A stretch of 64,000 nt of DNA from Ponticoccus alexandrii (GTDB taxonomy: Bacteria > Pseudomonadota > Alphaproteobacteria > Rhodobacterales > Rhodobacteraceae), in NCBI RefSeq assembly GCF_016806125.1, contig NZ_CP047169.1, positions 1-64,000 of the forward strand. Reading direction: 5' to 3'. Under the pieces are notes generated by a model, which was given only the letters and a program-made list of their open reading frames with translations, was not told the origin of the DNA and ran no database searches. Each line of letters opens with the position of its first letter. Within the stretch, counting starts at the first letter, position 1. Shown here one piece after another: positions 1 to 9,632 of this stretch. Position numbers and translations under genes: made by a program.

Positions 1-1121
1 TGGCGAACCATACCCGCTACGGCCTTGCCGCCAGCATCTGGAGCGAGAACATCAACCTCGCGCTCGACTTAGCGGCACAGGTTCAGGCGGGCATCGTCTG
101 GGTCAACTGCACCAACGTGATGGACGCGGGCGTGGGCTTTGGCGGCGTCAAGGAAAGCGGTTTCGGCCGCGAGGGTGGGCGCGAGGGGTGCTATGACTAC
201 CTCAAGCCCCGCGCCTTCGCCAAGGCGTCGGAGCGCAAGGCGGCGGCCCCCGTGGCGGCGAAGGGCTTCAGCCTCGACCCTGTGGACCGGACGGCGAAGT
301 TCTACATCGGCGGCAAGCAGGCGCGGCCCGACGGCGGCAACGCGCGCGCCGTGGTCGGCGCCAAGGGCAGCGTGCTGGGCGAGGTCGGCGAGGGCAACCG
401 CAAGGACATCCGCAACGCCGTCGAGGCGGCGCGCGGCGCGAAAAGCTGGGGATCGAAGACCCAGCACAACCGCGCGCAGGTGCTGTACTACATGGGCGAG
501 AACCTCTCGGCCCGCGCCGATGAATTCGCCGAACGGATCACCGCGCAGACCGGCGTCAAAGCCGACAAGGCGCGGGCAGAGGTCATGGCCGCCGTCTCGC
601 GCCTGTTCAGCTACGGCGCATGGGCGGACAAGGTCGAGGGCACGGTGCACATGCCGCCGATGAAGGGCCTCGCGCTGGCGGTGCCCGAAGCCATCGGCGT
701 CGCGGGCGTGATCTGCCCCGAGGAAAGCCCGCTTCTGGGCTTCGTCTCGGCGGTGGCGCCCCTGATCGCCACCGGCAATCGCGTGGTGGCCGTGGCCTCC
801 GAGGCGCATCCGCTGTCCGCGACCGACTTCTACCAGGTGCTGGAGACATCCGACCTGCCCGGCGGCGTGCTGAACATCGTCACCGGCAGCACGGAAACGC
901 TGGCCCGCGAACTGGCGAAGCACAACGACGTGGACGTGCTCTGGGCCTTCACCACGCCCGCGCTCTCGGCAGAGATCGAGCGGTTGTCGACGGGCAACCT
1001 CAAGCGGGTCTTCACCGACCATGGCCGCGCTTGGGACTGGACCAGCGCCGAGGCGGAGGGCGAGGTCTTCATCCGGCAGGCCACGCAGATCAAGAACATA
1101 TGGGTGCCCTACGGGGAATAA
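1..1121 (+). CDS. Aldehyde dehydrogenase family protein, tandem-domain (3' part only)
   Basis: The reading frame is open from base 3, so the gene begins upstream of the window and only its C-terminal part is present. The first ~65 residues are the end of a normal ALDH domain (GVKESGFGREGG, then YLKPRAF). A second ALDH-like domain follows (FYIGGKQARP near the new domain start, PEAIGVAGVICPEESPL, LPGGVLNIVTG). This second domain stops before the region that would carry the catalytic Cys, so it is probably non-catalytic and structural. Double-domain proteins of this kind, near 800 residues, are common in Rhodobacteraceae beside deoxyribose-phosphate aldolase, which suggests oxidation of acetaldehyde from a pentose. 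That context lies outside the window and is inferred. The stop is TAA at 1119-1121, and a 9-bp hairpin separates the gene from the kinase downstream. Confidence 0.85.
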   Translation, partial: ANHTRYGLAASIWSENINLALDLAAQVQAGIVWVNCTNVMDAGVGFGGVKESGFGREGGREGCYDYLKPRAFAKASERKAAAPVAAKGFSLDPVDRTAKFYIGGKQARPDGGNARAVVGAKGSVLGEVGEGNRKDIRNAVEAARGAKSWGSKTQHNRAQVLYYMGENLSARADEFAERITAQTGVKADKARAEVMAAVSRLFSYGAWADKVEGTVHMPPMKGLALAVPEAIGVAGVICPEESPLLGFVSAVAPLIATGNRVVAVASEAHPLSATDFYQVLETSDLPGGVLNIVTGSTETLARELAKHNDVDVLWAFTTPALSAEIERLSTGNLKRVFTDHGRAWDWTSAEAEGEVFIRQATQIKNIWVPYGE

Positions 1122-1126
1122 AGCCA

Positions 1127-1150
1127 GCGCCGCCCGGGGAGGGGCGGCGC
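1127..1150 (+). other. Intercistronic hairpin
   Basis: A perfect 9-bp inverted repeat, GCGCCGCCC (1127-1135) and GGGCGGCGC (1142-1150), with a 6-nt loop, lies between the aldehyde dehydrogenase stop and the kinase start. There is no T-run after it, so it more likely tunes mRNA stability or relative expression within the operon than terminates transcription. Confidence 0.5.
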
Positions 1151-1168
1151 GACACGGGGGAGGACAAC

Positions 1169-2101
1169 ATGGCAGAGCAGACGGGCATCGCGATCCTCGG
1201 GATCTACGTCGCCGACACCGCCTATCTGGCGGCACGGATGCCGGCGAGCGGCGAAACCATCATGGGCTCTGGCTTTTCGCTGGGACCGGGTGGCAAAGGG
1301 TCGAACCAAGCGGTTGCGGCGGGGCGCGCGGGCGCAAAGGTCAGCTTCATCTCGAAGATCGGCGACGATCCCTTCGGCAAGATGGCGTTGCAGATCTACG
1401 AAGAGGCTGGCGTGACACCCAGGGTCGAGGTCATGTCCGACATGCCCTCTGGCGCGGCCTTCATCTTCGTCAACGACCAGACCGGCGAGAACGCGATCAT
1501 CGTCTATCCCGGTGCGGCGGGCACCATTTCCGCCGCCGATGTCGAGGCGCAGCGGGACGTGATCGAGGGCGCAAAGGTCTTCGTCACCCAGCTTGAGCAG
1601 CCCGCAGAGGCGGCGCTGGCCGCCTTGCAGATGGCCAAGGCGGCGGGCGTGACCACCGTCTTCAATCCGGCGCCCGCGAACCCCTTCGACGCGGCCTGCT
1701 ACGCCGCCTGCGACTATTTCGTCCCGAACGAGAGCGAGGCTGCGGCCATCGTCGGCTTCGACATCGCGTCCGAGGCCGAGGCGAAGCGCGCCGGCGAGAT
1801 CTTCGTCGAGCGTGGCGTCGGCACGGCGCTGATCACCATGGGGTCCAAGGGTGTCTATATACACGGGCCGGGGATCAGCACGCTGGTTCCGGCCACGACC
1901 AATGCCACCGTCATCGACACGGCCGGGGCGGGCGACGCCTTCATCGGCGGCTTTGCCGCCGCCCTGTCCGAGGGTCGGGGCACAGAGGAGGCGGTGCGCA
2001 TGGGCTGCGCCACGGCGGGCATCGCCGTCACCCGGCGCGGCACCGCACCCGCCATGCCGACGCGCGACGAGATCGACGCCCTCATGGGAGAGACCGCATG
2101 A
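1169..2101 (+). CDS. Ribokinase-family (PfkB) sugar kinase
   Basis: Predicted 310-aa cytosolic kinase that phosphorylates a sugar, probably ribose or deoxyribose, with ATP. The substrate-binding motif GGKGSNQA is at residues 41-48 and the PfkB C-terminal signature DTAGAGDAF, with catalytic Asp near residue 256, is intact. The ATG at 1169 follows an AGGA-containing ribosome-binding site (GGGGGAGGACAAC). An upstream extension of the frame has no RBS and no homologous content. The stop codon overlaps the start of the next gene (ATGA), indicating translational coupling. Lying between an aldehyde dehydrogenase and an ABC sugar importer, it is the likely first enzyme acting on the imported sugar. 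The exact sugar cannot be read from sequence; deoxyribose is a fair alternative to ribose because of the ALDH neighbour. Confidence 0.85.
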   Translation: MAEQTGIAILGIYVADTAYLAARMPASGETIMGSGFSLGPGGKGSNQAVAAGRAGAKVSFISKIGDDPFGKMALQIYEEAGVTPRVEVMSDMPSGAAFIFVNDQTGENAIIVYPGAAGTISAADVEAQRDVIEGAKVFVTQLEQPAEAALAALQMAKAAGVTTVFNPAPANPFDAACYAACDYFVPNESEAAAIVGFDIASEAEAKRAGEIFVERGVGTALITMGSKGVYIHGPGISTLVPATTNATVIDTAGAGDAFIGGFAAALSEGRGTEEAVRMGCATAGIAVTRRGTAPAMPTRDEIDALMGETA

Positions 2102-2973
2102 ACCGCGACGATCCGGTCAAGCACTTCTTCCTCTGGCCGGCCTTCCTTGTCGTGCTGGCGGTGGCGATCTTTCCGCTGATCTACTCGCTGGCCAACAGCT
2201 TCATGTCGCTGCGCCTCGTGCCGCCGATGCCCGCCCGCTTCGTGGGCACCGACAACTACACCGACCTGCTGACCAACCCGCGCTTCTGGACGACGGTCAA
2301 GACCACCTCGATCATCGCCTTCACCTCCGTCGCGCTGCAATTCGTGATCGGCTTTGCCATCGCGCTGGCGCTGGCCAAGCGCGTGAAGGGGACGGAGTTC
2401 TTCCGCGTCACCTTCCTAATGCCGATGCTGGTGGCGCCGGTCGCCGTGGCGCTGGTCGCGCGGCAGATCTTCAACCCGACGATGGGGCCGCTCAATCAGG
2501 TCGCGACCTTCTTCGGCTTCCCGAACCTGCCCTACCTGACCGACGCCAACTGGGCGCTGGGATCGCTGATCGCTGTGGAAATCTGGCAGTGGACGCCCTT
2601 CGTGATCCTGCTGTTGCTCGCCGGTCTTCAGGGCCTGCCCGATGACGTCTACGAGGCGGCAGAGCTGGAAAACGCCAGCCCGTGGCAGCAGTTCTGGGGC
2701 ATCACCTTCCCGATGATGCTGCCCATTTCGGCGGCGGTGATCTTCATCCGCATCGTCGAGAGCTTCAAGATCATCGACACGGTCTTCGTCATGACCGGCG
2801 GGGGGCCGGGTGTGTCCACGGAAACGCTGACGCTCTTCGCCTATCAGGAGGGCTTCAAGAAGTTCAACCTTGGCTACACCTCGGCGCTGTCCTTCCTCTT
2901 CCTCGCGGTCGTGCTGATCCTCAGCCTCGTCTACCTCGCCCTGCTGAAACCCTGGCTGGAGAAGTACAAATGA
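2098..2973 (+). CDS. ABC sugar transporter permease (MalF/UgpA type)
   Basis: A 291-aa inner-membrane permease of the CUT1 sugar ABC family. About six hydrophobic segments are visible, the first at residues ~10-33. The cytoplasmic EAA loop that docks on the ATPase is at about residues 186-209 (VYEAAELENAS followed by ITFPMMLP). It overlaps the kinase upstream and the second permease downstream by 4 bp each (ATGA), so all are one transcriptional unit. With the next permease it would form the transmembrane heterodimer. Substrate is not determined by sequence alone, but the kinase and aldehyde dehydrogenase suggest a pentose. Confidence 0.9.
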   Translation: MNRDDPVKHFFLWPAFLVVLAVAIFPLIYSLANSFMSLRLVPPMPARFVGTDNYTDLLTNPRFWTTVKTTSIIAFTSVALQFVIGFAIALALAKRVKGTEFFRVTFLMPMLVAPVAVALVARQIFNPTMGPLNQVATFFGFPNLPYLTDANWALGSLIAVEIWQWTPFVILLLLAGLQGLPDDVYEAAELENASPWQQFWGITFPMMLPISAAVIFIRIVESFKIIDTVFVMTGGGPGVSTETLTLFAYQEGFKKFNLGYTSALSFLFLAVVLILSLVYLALLKPWLEKYK

Positions 2974-3998
2974 GCGTCCGCAATCTGCGCGGCCCGCGCG
3001 CCTGGGTGGCCTTTGCACTGTGTTGCGCGTGGTTCGCCTTCACCCTGTTCCCTCTCTACTGGGTGGCCATCACCTCGCTGAAGACGCCGCCCGACGTGGT
3101 GGGCGGGCCGACCTATCTGCCCTTCGTCGACTTCCAGCCGACCCTGAAGGCGTGGCGAGAGCTGCTGTCCGGCATCCGGGGCCAGTTCTATTCGAACTTC
3201 TGGTCCTCGACGATCGTCGCGGTCTCTTCCTCGGTCTTTGCCACGCTCTTGGGGGCCATGGCAGCCTATGCGCTGGTGCGCTTCCCCTTCCGGGTGCGGC
3301 TGCTGTCGGGGGTGATCTTCTTCGTCGTGGCCATGGGCGGCTTCCTCGCGGGCCGCGACTGGTTCGGCCTGCCGCCCGCGACCGCCTCTATCCTCGCCTT
3401 CACCGGGGCTCTGGCCCTGTCGGTCTTCGCCAACCGCTTTCGCCTGCCGGGCAAGGTGCTGGGCAACGACGACATCGTCTTCTGGTTCGTCAGCCAGCGG
3501 CTCTTTCCGCCCATCGTCGTCGCCTTCGCGCTGTTCCTGCTCTATTCCGAGATGGGAAAGATGGGCTTCAAGCTGACCGACACCTACCTCGGTCTGACGC
3601 TGGCCTATATCGCCTTTTCGCTGCCCATCGTCGTCTGGCTGATGCGTGATTTCATCGCCGCCCTGCCGCTGGAGGTCGAAGAGGCCGCCATGGTCGATAA
3701 CGTGCCGCAGTGGCGGATCTTCTTCGGGATCGTGCTGCCGATGTGCCGCCCCGGGCTGATCGCGACCTTCGTCATTACCCTCGCCTTCACATGGAACGAG
3801 TTTCTCTTCGCGCTCTTCCTGACCAACTCGGAGTGGCAGACCCTGCCGGTCCTGATCGCCGGTCAGAACAGCCAGAGGGGCGATGAGTGGTGGGCGATTT
3901 CCGCCGCCGCGCTGGTCGCGATCATCCCCATGGTGATCGTCGCGGGACTACTCGGGCGGCTCATGCGCTCTGGCCTGCTGAGCGGCGCGGTCAAATAG
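2970..3998 (+). CDS. ABC sugar transporter permease (MalG/UgpE type)
   Basis: A 342-aa second permease of the CUT1 importer. The ATG at 2970 overlaps the TGA of the preceding permease. It starts with MSVRNLRGPR and a first membrane segment, and carries the EAA loop (LEVEEAAMVDN followed by GIVLPMCRPG) that contacts the ATPase. It is longer than the usual ~280 aa because of extra hydrophobic sequence at about residues 105-160 (VIFFVVAMGGF, ILAFTGALALSVFA), which may add membrane spans. This insertion is typical of one subgroup of MalG-like permeases. It is followed by the binding-protein gene after a 49-bp gap. Confidence 0.88.
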   Translation: MSVRNLRGPRAWVAFALCCAWFAFTLFPLYWVAITSLKTPPDVVGGPTYLPFVDFQPTLKAWRELLSGIRGQFYSNFWSSTIVAVSSSVFATLLGAMAAYALVRFPFRVRLLSGVIFFVVAMGGFLAGRDWFGLPPATASILAFTGALALSVFANRFRLPGKVLGNDDIVFWFVSQRLFPPIVVAFALFLLYSEMGKMGFKLTDTYLGLTLAYIAFSLPIVVWLMRDFIAALPLEVEEAAMVDNVPQWRIFFGIVLPMCRPGLIATFVITLAFTWNEFLFALFLTNSEWQTLPVLIAGQNSQRGDEWWAISAAALVAIIPMVIVAGLLGRLMRSGLLSGAVK

Positions 3999-4047
3999 GT
4001 TTTATCAAGAGGCCCCGGAGGAGGGGCACAAACGGGAGGAAATAAGA

Positions 4048-5493
4048 ATGTTGAAATCACTGAAGCTGTCGGCGGGCGTATTGGCCCTGTCCACGGGCGC
4101 GGCGCTGGCCTGCTCGCCCGACTTCACCGGGGTGGAGATCACCGCCACCACCCAGACCGGCCCCTACATCGCCTCGGCGCTGCAACTGGCGGGCGAAGAG
4201 TGGTCCAAGAAGACCTGCGGCACCGTCAAGGTCGTCGAATTCCCGTGGTCCGAGCTGTACCCCAAGATCGTCACCACCCTGTCGCAGGGCGACTCGTCCT
4301 TCGACGTCATCGCCTTCGCCCCGGCATGGGCGCCAGACTTCACGCCCTTCCTGACCGAGATGCCCGCCAAGTTCCAGGAAGGCGAGGTCTGGGAAGACAT
4401 CGCGCCGGTCTACCGCGAACAGCTGATGGTCTGGAACGACAAGGTCCTGTCGCAGACCATGGACGGCGACGTGCACACCTACAGCTACCGCATCGACCTG
4501 TTCGAGGACGAGGACAACAAGGCCGCATTCCAGGAAAAGTACGGCTATGAGCTGGCCGTGCCGAAGACCTGGACCGAGTACCTCGACATCGCCGAGTTCT
4601 TCCAGGACAACGTCGATGGCGTCTATGGCACCGCCGAGGCCTTCCGCCGGGGCGGCCAGCAGTTCTGGTTCCTGTTCAGCCACGTCGCGGCCTATGCCAG
4701 CCACCCGGATCTGCCCGGCGCCATGTTCTTCGACCCCGAGACGATGGACGCGCAGGTCAACAACCCGGCATGGGTCCGTGGCCTCGAGGAATACATCCGC
4801 GCCTCCAAACTGGCACCGCCCTCGGCGCTCAACTTCTCCTTCGGCGAGGTCAACGCGGCCTTCGCGGGCGGTCAGGTGGCGCAGTCGATCGGCTGGGGCG
4901 ACACCGGCGTGATCGCCGCCGACCCCGAGCAGTCGACCGTCGCGGGCAACGTGGGCTCTGGCCTGCTGCCGTCCTCGACAGAGGTCTACAACTACAAGAC
5001 CGGCGAGTGGGACACCTTCGACGAGCCCGTCGACACCTCCTTCATGGCCTTCGGCGGCTGGCAGGCGGCGGTTCCGCAGTCCTCGCAGCAGCAGGAAGCG
5101 GCATGGGACTTCATCGCGACGCTGTCCTCGCCCGAGGTTTCGGGTGCGGCGACCGTCACCGGCGGCACCGGCGTCAACCCCTACCGGATCTCGCACACCA
5201 CCGACATGGAGCGTTGGTCCACGCTCTTCTCCGACCGCGAGGCGCAGGAGTATCTGGACGCCCAGCGTGAGGCGGTGACAGCGGACAACGTCGCGCTCGA
5301 CATGCGTCTGCCAGGCTATTTCTCGTACACCGAGATCCTCGAGATCGAGCTTTCCCGCGCGCTGGCCGGTGAAGTCACCCCGCAGGAGGCGCTGGATACC
5401 GTCGCTGCCGGCTGGAACGACCTGACCGAACAGTTTGGCCGTGACAGCCAGCTTGCGGCCTACCGCGCCTCGATGGGCCTGCCGGCTCAGTGA
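4048..5493 (+). CDS. ABC sugar transporter substrate-binding protein
   Basis: A 481-aa periplasmic solute-binding protein of the extracellular type 1 family. An N-terminal export signal ([21 protein letters not shown]) precedes Cys22. Cleavage at ALA|C would leave an N-terminal Cys, but the residue at -3 is Ala rather than the usual Leu, so lipidation is uncertain. Features of the family include [15 protein letters not shown] and SIGWGDTG. A strong Shine-Dalgarno (GGGAGGAAATAAG) precedes the ATG. A small GCCCC/GGGGC hairpin at 4012-4027 lies upstream, as often seen before highly expressed binding-protein genes. It would deliver the sugar to the two permeases encoded just upstream. Confidence 0.9.
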   Translation: MLKSLKLSAGVLALSTGAALACSPDFTGVEITATTQTGPYIASALQLAGEEWSKKTCGTVKVVEFPWSELYPKIVTTLSQGDSSFDVIAFAPAWAPDFTPFLTEMPAKFQEGEVWEDIAPVYREQLMVWNDKVLSQTMDGDVHTYSYRIDLFEDEDNKAAFQEKYGYELAVPKTWTEYLDIAEFFQDNVDGVYGTAEAFRRGGQQFWFLFSHVAAYASHPDLPGAMFFDPETMDAQVNNPAWVRGLEEYIRASKLAPPSALNFSFGEVNAAFAGGQVAQSIGWGDTGVIAADPEQSTVAGNVGSGLLPSSTEVYNYKTGEWDTFDEPVDTSFMAFGGWQAAVPQSSQQQEAAWDFIATLSSPEVSGAATVTGGTGVNPYRISHTTDMERWSTLFSDREAQEYLDAQREAVTADNVALDMRLPGYFSYTEILEIELSRALAGEVTPQEALDTVAAGWNDLTEQFGRDSQLAAYRASMGLPAQ

Positions 5494-5557
5494 TCCATTG
5501 ACCTTCGGGGCGGCCCCAATCGCGGGCCGTCCCGTCCCCAGACAAGAGACATCCGCA

Positions 5558-6649
<1,092 letters not shown>

Positions 6650-6652
6650 TCC

Positions 6653-7057
6653 ATGACCGCTACGACCGACCGCATCATCGCGCTCGAAGCCTTCGAGCAT
6701 GTCCACCCCGACCGCGTGGCGGATTACGAGGCCGCCAGTCAGGCCATCGACGACAAGGTCAAGGAAACCGAACCGGGGATGCTGATCCACGCGCTGACTG
6801 TCGTTGCCCGCGCCGAGGACCGCGTGACCTACCGCTGGCTGGAGGTGTTCTCCGATCTGGCGGCGCTCGAGGCGCATTTCGCCAGCCCGCACGTCAAGGA
6901 CCACGTCGCACGCATGAACGACGGCATCCTGTTGTCGCCGGTCGAGATCGTCCTGTCCGTCGACTGGTCCGGAGCGGAGAAGGCCGCGATCAACCAGCGC
7001 CTTGGCGGCGCCCTGCAATTCGCGGATGTGAAGTCGGGCTTCTACCGCCCGGACTGA
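6653..7057 (+). CDS. Small ABM-domain (antibiotic biosynthesis monooxygenase-like) protein
   Basis: A 134-aa cytosolic protein beginning 3 nt after the ATPase stop. Its composition and pattern (IIALEAFEHVHPDRVADYEAA, then LHALTVV-like core, RWLEVFSDLAALEAHFASPHVKDHV) match the dimeric alpha/beta ABM fold, related to YgiN quinol monooxygenase and similar small proteins. No cofactor site is diagnostic. As the last gene of the sugar operon it may handle a reactive by-product or have a regulatory or structural role. Function is not assigned beyond the fold, and the family includes members with no known enzymatic activity. Confidence 0.6.
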   Translation: MTATTDRIIALEAFEHVHPDRVADYEAASQAIDDKVKETEPGMLIHALTVVARAEDRVTYRWLEVFSDLAALEAHFASPHVKDHVARMNDGILLSPVEIVLSVDWSGAEKAAINQRLGGALQFADVKSGFYRPD

Positions 7058-7271
7058 CATCCCTAGGGCCGCTTCCTGCCATAGACGGCGAAGGCCCTGT
7101 GCGATTGCGCAGGCGACAGGCCGCGCCGAAAAGCCTGCTTCGGCAGCAACCTCTTGAGTCTCGTGGCACCGGCAAAAGGCCGGCGCGGCGGAGCGCGCTA
7201 CTGCGGAAACTTGAACACCGGCACGAAGCTCGCCGGGGCCAGGGTCGCTGCCAGTTGCGCGCGCGGCGGCG

Positions 7272-7682
7272 GTGATCTCCAGCCTCTACGGCGAAAGCGT
7301 CGCGCCTTTGGGCAGCGAAAGCGGGCTCGACGCGCTGGACAAGCTGCTCGGGGTCGATCTGTTCCAGATGGGGCTGATGTACGAAGTGCGCTCGCGCACC
7401 GCAGAGGTCGGGCTGCAGATCAACCGTATAGAGGATGCCGAGGACGCTGCCGAACTGGCGGGGATCGAGGCGGCCTTTCTGGCGGAACTCGCCATCGTCT
7501 CACGCCGGGTGCCTGCGACCCCGGATCCCGCGCGCCTGCAACTGGCGCAGGGCACGCTGGCGGAACTGCAATCCGTCACCGCGCCCGACGCCAGTATCCA
7601 CGCCAGTGATCTCCTGCCGCAATGTCTGGAAACTCTTCGGCCCCCGGCCAGAGACCTATCTCGCCAAGCGAGATGCTGGTGA
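7272..7682 (+). CDS. Hypothetical protein, possibly a gene remnant
   Basis: An open frame of 136 codons in the 944-bp interval between the sugar operon and the ammonium transporter. It would need a GTG start at 7272 and has no clear Shine-Dalgarno. Codons up to about 7640 have high GC at third positions and a plausible acidic, Ala/Leu-rich protein composition (DALDKLLGVDLFQMGLMYEVR), so this is, or was, coding. The last ~20 codons look non-native, and coding-like sequence seems to continue in another frame (MLVIMGFMVDHLVTTW, 7673 onward), which suggests a frameshift or a truncated pseudogene. I do not recognise the family. The flanks 7058-7271 and 7835-8001 show nothing I can name apart from the RBS of the next gene. 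Confidence 0.35.
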   Translation: MISSLYGESVAPLGSESGLDALDKLLGVDLFQMGLMYEVRSRTAEVGLQINRIEDAEDAAELAGIEAAFLAELAIVSRRVPATPDPARLQLAQGTLAELQSVTAPDASIHASDLLPQCLETLRPPARDLSRQARCW

Positions 7683-8001
7683 TCATGGGCTTCATGGTGG
7701 ACCACCTCGTGACGACATGGGCGGCACGCCGGCGGAAGGCGCTTGGGTTGAGACGCAAGGGGGCAGGGACGCGCATCCCGGCCCCTCGACCGCTTCTCAA
7801 AGCGGCGTCGATTTGGGCGTACACACAAAATTGAGGCAGCGCATCCTGAAATAACAGGCAATAAAGTTTCTTATCAAGAAGAATATTTGACCGGATGCCT
7901 GACGTTGCGTTCGCCTGTCCCTACCGAGCTTTCCGCTGCCGTGAACACGCGACTCCGCAGGTCTCCGGCGAGGTGCTTGACGACAGAAACAGGAGAGACA
8001 G

Positions 8002-9381
8002 TTGGAACAGGACATCACAGACCTGGCCGCCATGATGGCGGAGCTGAAGGCAAGCGTGGCCGCGACGAACGGCACCTTCGCCGAGACATTCTATTACCTG
8101 ACGATCCCGCTCATGGTGCTGATCCATGCCGGGTTCCTCGCCTACGAGATGGGCGCCTCGCGGTCCAAGAACGCGCTGGCCTCGGGGATCAAGAACATCC
8201 TCGCCTTCGCGATGATCGTGCCCTTCTTCTACCTCGTGGGATGGTGGATCTACTGGGCCTTCCCCACCGGGCTGACGCTGTCCGAAGGCGCGATGGGCAC
8301 CTCGGGTCTGGCCTATGCCAACGACGTCGCGCTGCCGTGGAGCCAGTACATGGGCCCCAAGCTCGACGACCGCTCCTCTGGCGTGTTCTGGGGGGCCTTC
8401 GTGCTGTTCGCCGCCACCACCGCCTCGATCATGTCGGGCGGCGTGATCGAACGCATCAAGCTGACCGGCTTCGTGGTGCTGGCCATCGTGCTGGGCGCAT
8501 TCGTCTGGATCCTCGCCGCAGCATGGGGCTGGCATGCGGACGGCTGGCTGGTCACGCAGTTCGGCTATCATGACTTCGGCGCGGCGGGCGTCGTCCACAT
8601 GATCGCGGGCTTCTTCACGCTGGGCGTCCTGATGAACCTCGGGCCGCGCATCGGCAAGTTCAACCCGGACGGCACCGCCAACCACATCGCCGGACACTCG
8701 ATGCCGATGACGCTGATCGGCCTCATGCTGATCATCGCGGGTTTCTGGGGCTTCCTCATGGGCTGCGTCATCGTCCCCGGAGAAGCCTGGTCCTGGGGCA
8801 GCACCATTGAGGCCACGATCTACGGCACGCCGATGACCATCTCGGGCATGACCTTCAACACCCTCATGGGCTTTGCCGGCGGCATCATCGGCGCATGGAT
8901 GGTCACGCGCGATCCGTTCTGGATGATGTCCGGCGCGCTTGGCGGGATCATCTCCTGCGCGGCGGGTCTGGACCTGTGGTATCCGCCCATGGCCTTCGCC
9001 ATCGGCTTCATCGGCGCCAGCGCCATGCCCTTCGTCGCCTCCTTCGTCGAACGGATGAAGATCGACGACGCGGTCGGCGCCTTCGCGGTGCACGGCTTCC
9101 TCGGAATGTGGGGCCTGCTGGCCGTGGGCATCGCGGCACAGGGCTATCCGGCGCTGTTCGGCGAGGACGTGATCCGGACCTCTTTCACCGGCCAGTTGGT
9201 CGGCGCGGTGGTCATGGGGCTTCTGGGCTTCGTTCCGGGCTACGCCGTGTCCTTCGTGCTGAAGGTCACCGGCCAGCTGCGCGTCCCCGAAGAGGCAGAG
9301 ATCCTCGGCCTCGACAAGGTGAAGGTCCCGGCCTCCGCCTACCCCGAGACACTTCACCCCTCGGTTTCCCCGGCAGAATGA
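8002..9381 (+). CDS. amt: Ammonium transporter (Amt family)
   Basis: A 459-aa inner-membrane channel for ammonium uptake. It starts with TTG at 8002 preceded by AGGAGA (7991-7996) at good spacing; no ATG fits. About eleven hydrophobic segments are visible. The twin-histidine pore motifs are present: the first in YHDFGAAGVVHMIAGFF and the second in FAVHGFLGMWG, together with the NPDG loop after the first half. The N-terminus is a long extracytoplasmic stretch (ETFYYLTIPLMVLIHAGFL begins the first membrane span), typical of the alphaproteobacterial Amt subgroup. No PII (glnK) gene is adjacent; instead a 58-aa membrane protein follows. I could not find a sigma-54 promoter upstream. It may recapture ammonium released by methylamine and betaine catabolism, which is inference. 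Confidence 0.93.
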   Translation: MEQDITDLAAMMAELKASVAATNGTFAETFYYLTIPLMVLIHAGFLAYEMGASRSKNALASGIKNILAFAMIVPFFYLVGWWIYWAFPTGLTLSEGAMGTSGLAYANDVALPWSQYMGPKLDDRSSGVFWGAFVLFAATTASIMSGGVIERIKLTGFVVLAIVLGAFVWILAAAWGWHADGWLVTQFGYHDFGAAGVVHMIAGFFTLGVLMNLGPRIGKFNPDGTANHIAGHSMPMTLIGLMLIIAGFWGFLMGCVIVPGEAWSWGSTIEATIYGTPMTISGMTFNTLMGFAGGIIGAWMVTRDPFWMMSGALGGIISCAAGLDLWYPPMAFAIGFIGASAMPFVASFVERMKIDDAVGAFAVHGFLGMWGLLAVGIAAQGYPALFGEDVIRTSFTGQLVGAVVMGLLGFVPGYAVSFVLKVTGQLRVPEEAEILGLDKVKVPASAYPETLHPSVSPAE

Positions 9382-9406
9382 CACTTCATCAGGAAAGGAA
9401 AGACCC

Positions 9407-9583
9407 ATGGAAGCTCCGTTTGATGCAACCACCTGGGACGGCGTGACCGGCGCGATCTACGCAGGCTACGGCTCTGTCGAAGGGTTGTGGCTGCTGCTCT
9501 GCCTCGCGCTGGTCGTGGCCGCCATCATCTTTGGCTGGCGCCACGAGGACCACGCCTACAAGGCAGTGCGCCGCAAGGACTGA
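9407..9583 (+). CDS. Small single-span membrane protein downstream of amt
   Basis: A 58-aa ORF starting ATG at 9407 after AGGAAAGGAAAG, only 25 bp downstream of the amt stop. It has an acidic N-terminus (MEAPFDATTWDG), one strong hydrophobic segment at residues ~27-43 (LWLLLCLALVVAAIIFG), and a basic tail ending AVRRKD. The good RBS, tight linkage to amt and the terminator just after it argue for a real gene. Function is unknown. It could be an accessory or regulatory subunit of the transporter. The predicted topology is N-out, C-in by the positive-inside rule. Confidence 0.7.
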   Translation: MEAPFDATTWDGVTGAIYAGYGSVEGLWLLLCLALVVAAIIFGWRHEDHAYKAVRRKD

Positions 9584-9606
9584 TCCGGTCCCCAGTGACC
9601 GACCAA

Positions 9607-9632
9607 GGCGTCCGGGAGAGATCCCGGGCGCC
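9607..9632 (+). terminator. Rho-independent terminator candidate after the amt operon
   Basis: Arms GGCGTCCGGGA (9607-9617) and TCCCGGGCGCC (9622-9632) pair over 11 bp with one G-U wobble and a 4-nt loop. The following sequence TATCCTTATT is only moderately T-rich. It lies 23 bp after the stop of the 58-aa membrane protein. Confidence 0.65.

Noticed and set aside
7900-8002. Sigma-54 promoter for amt
   Set aside because: No TGGCAC-N5-TTGC match at proper spacing was found upstream of the TTG start.
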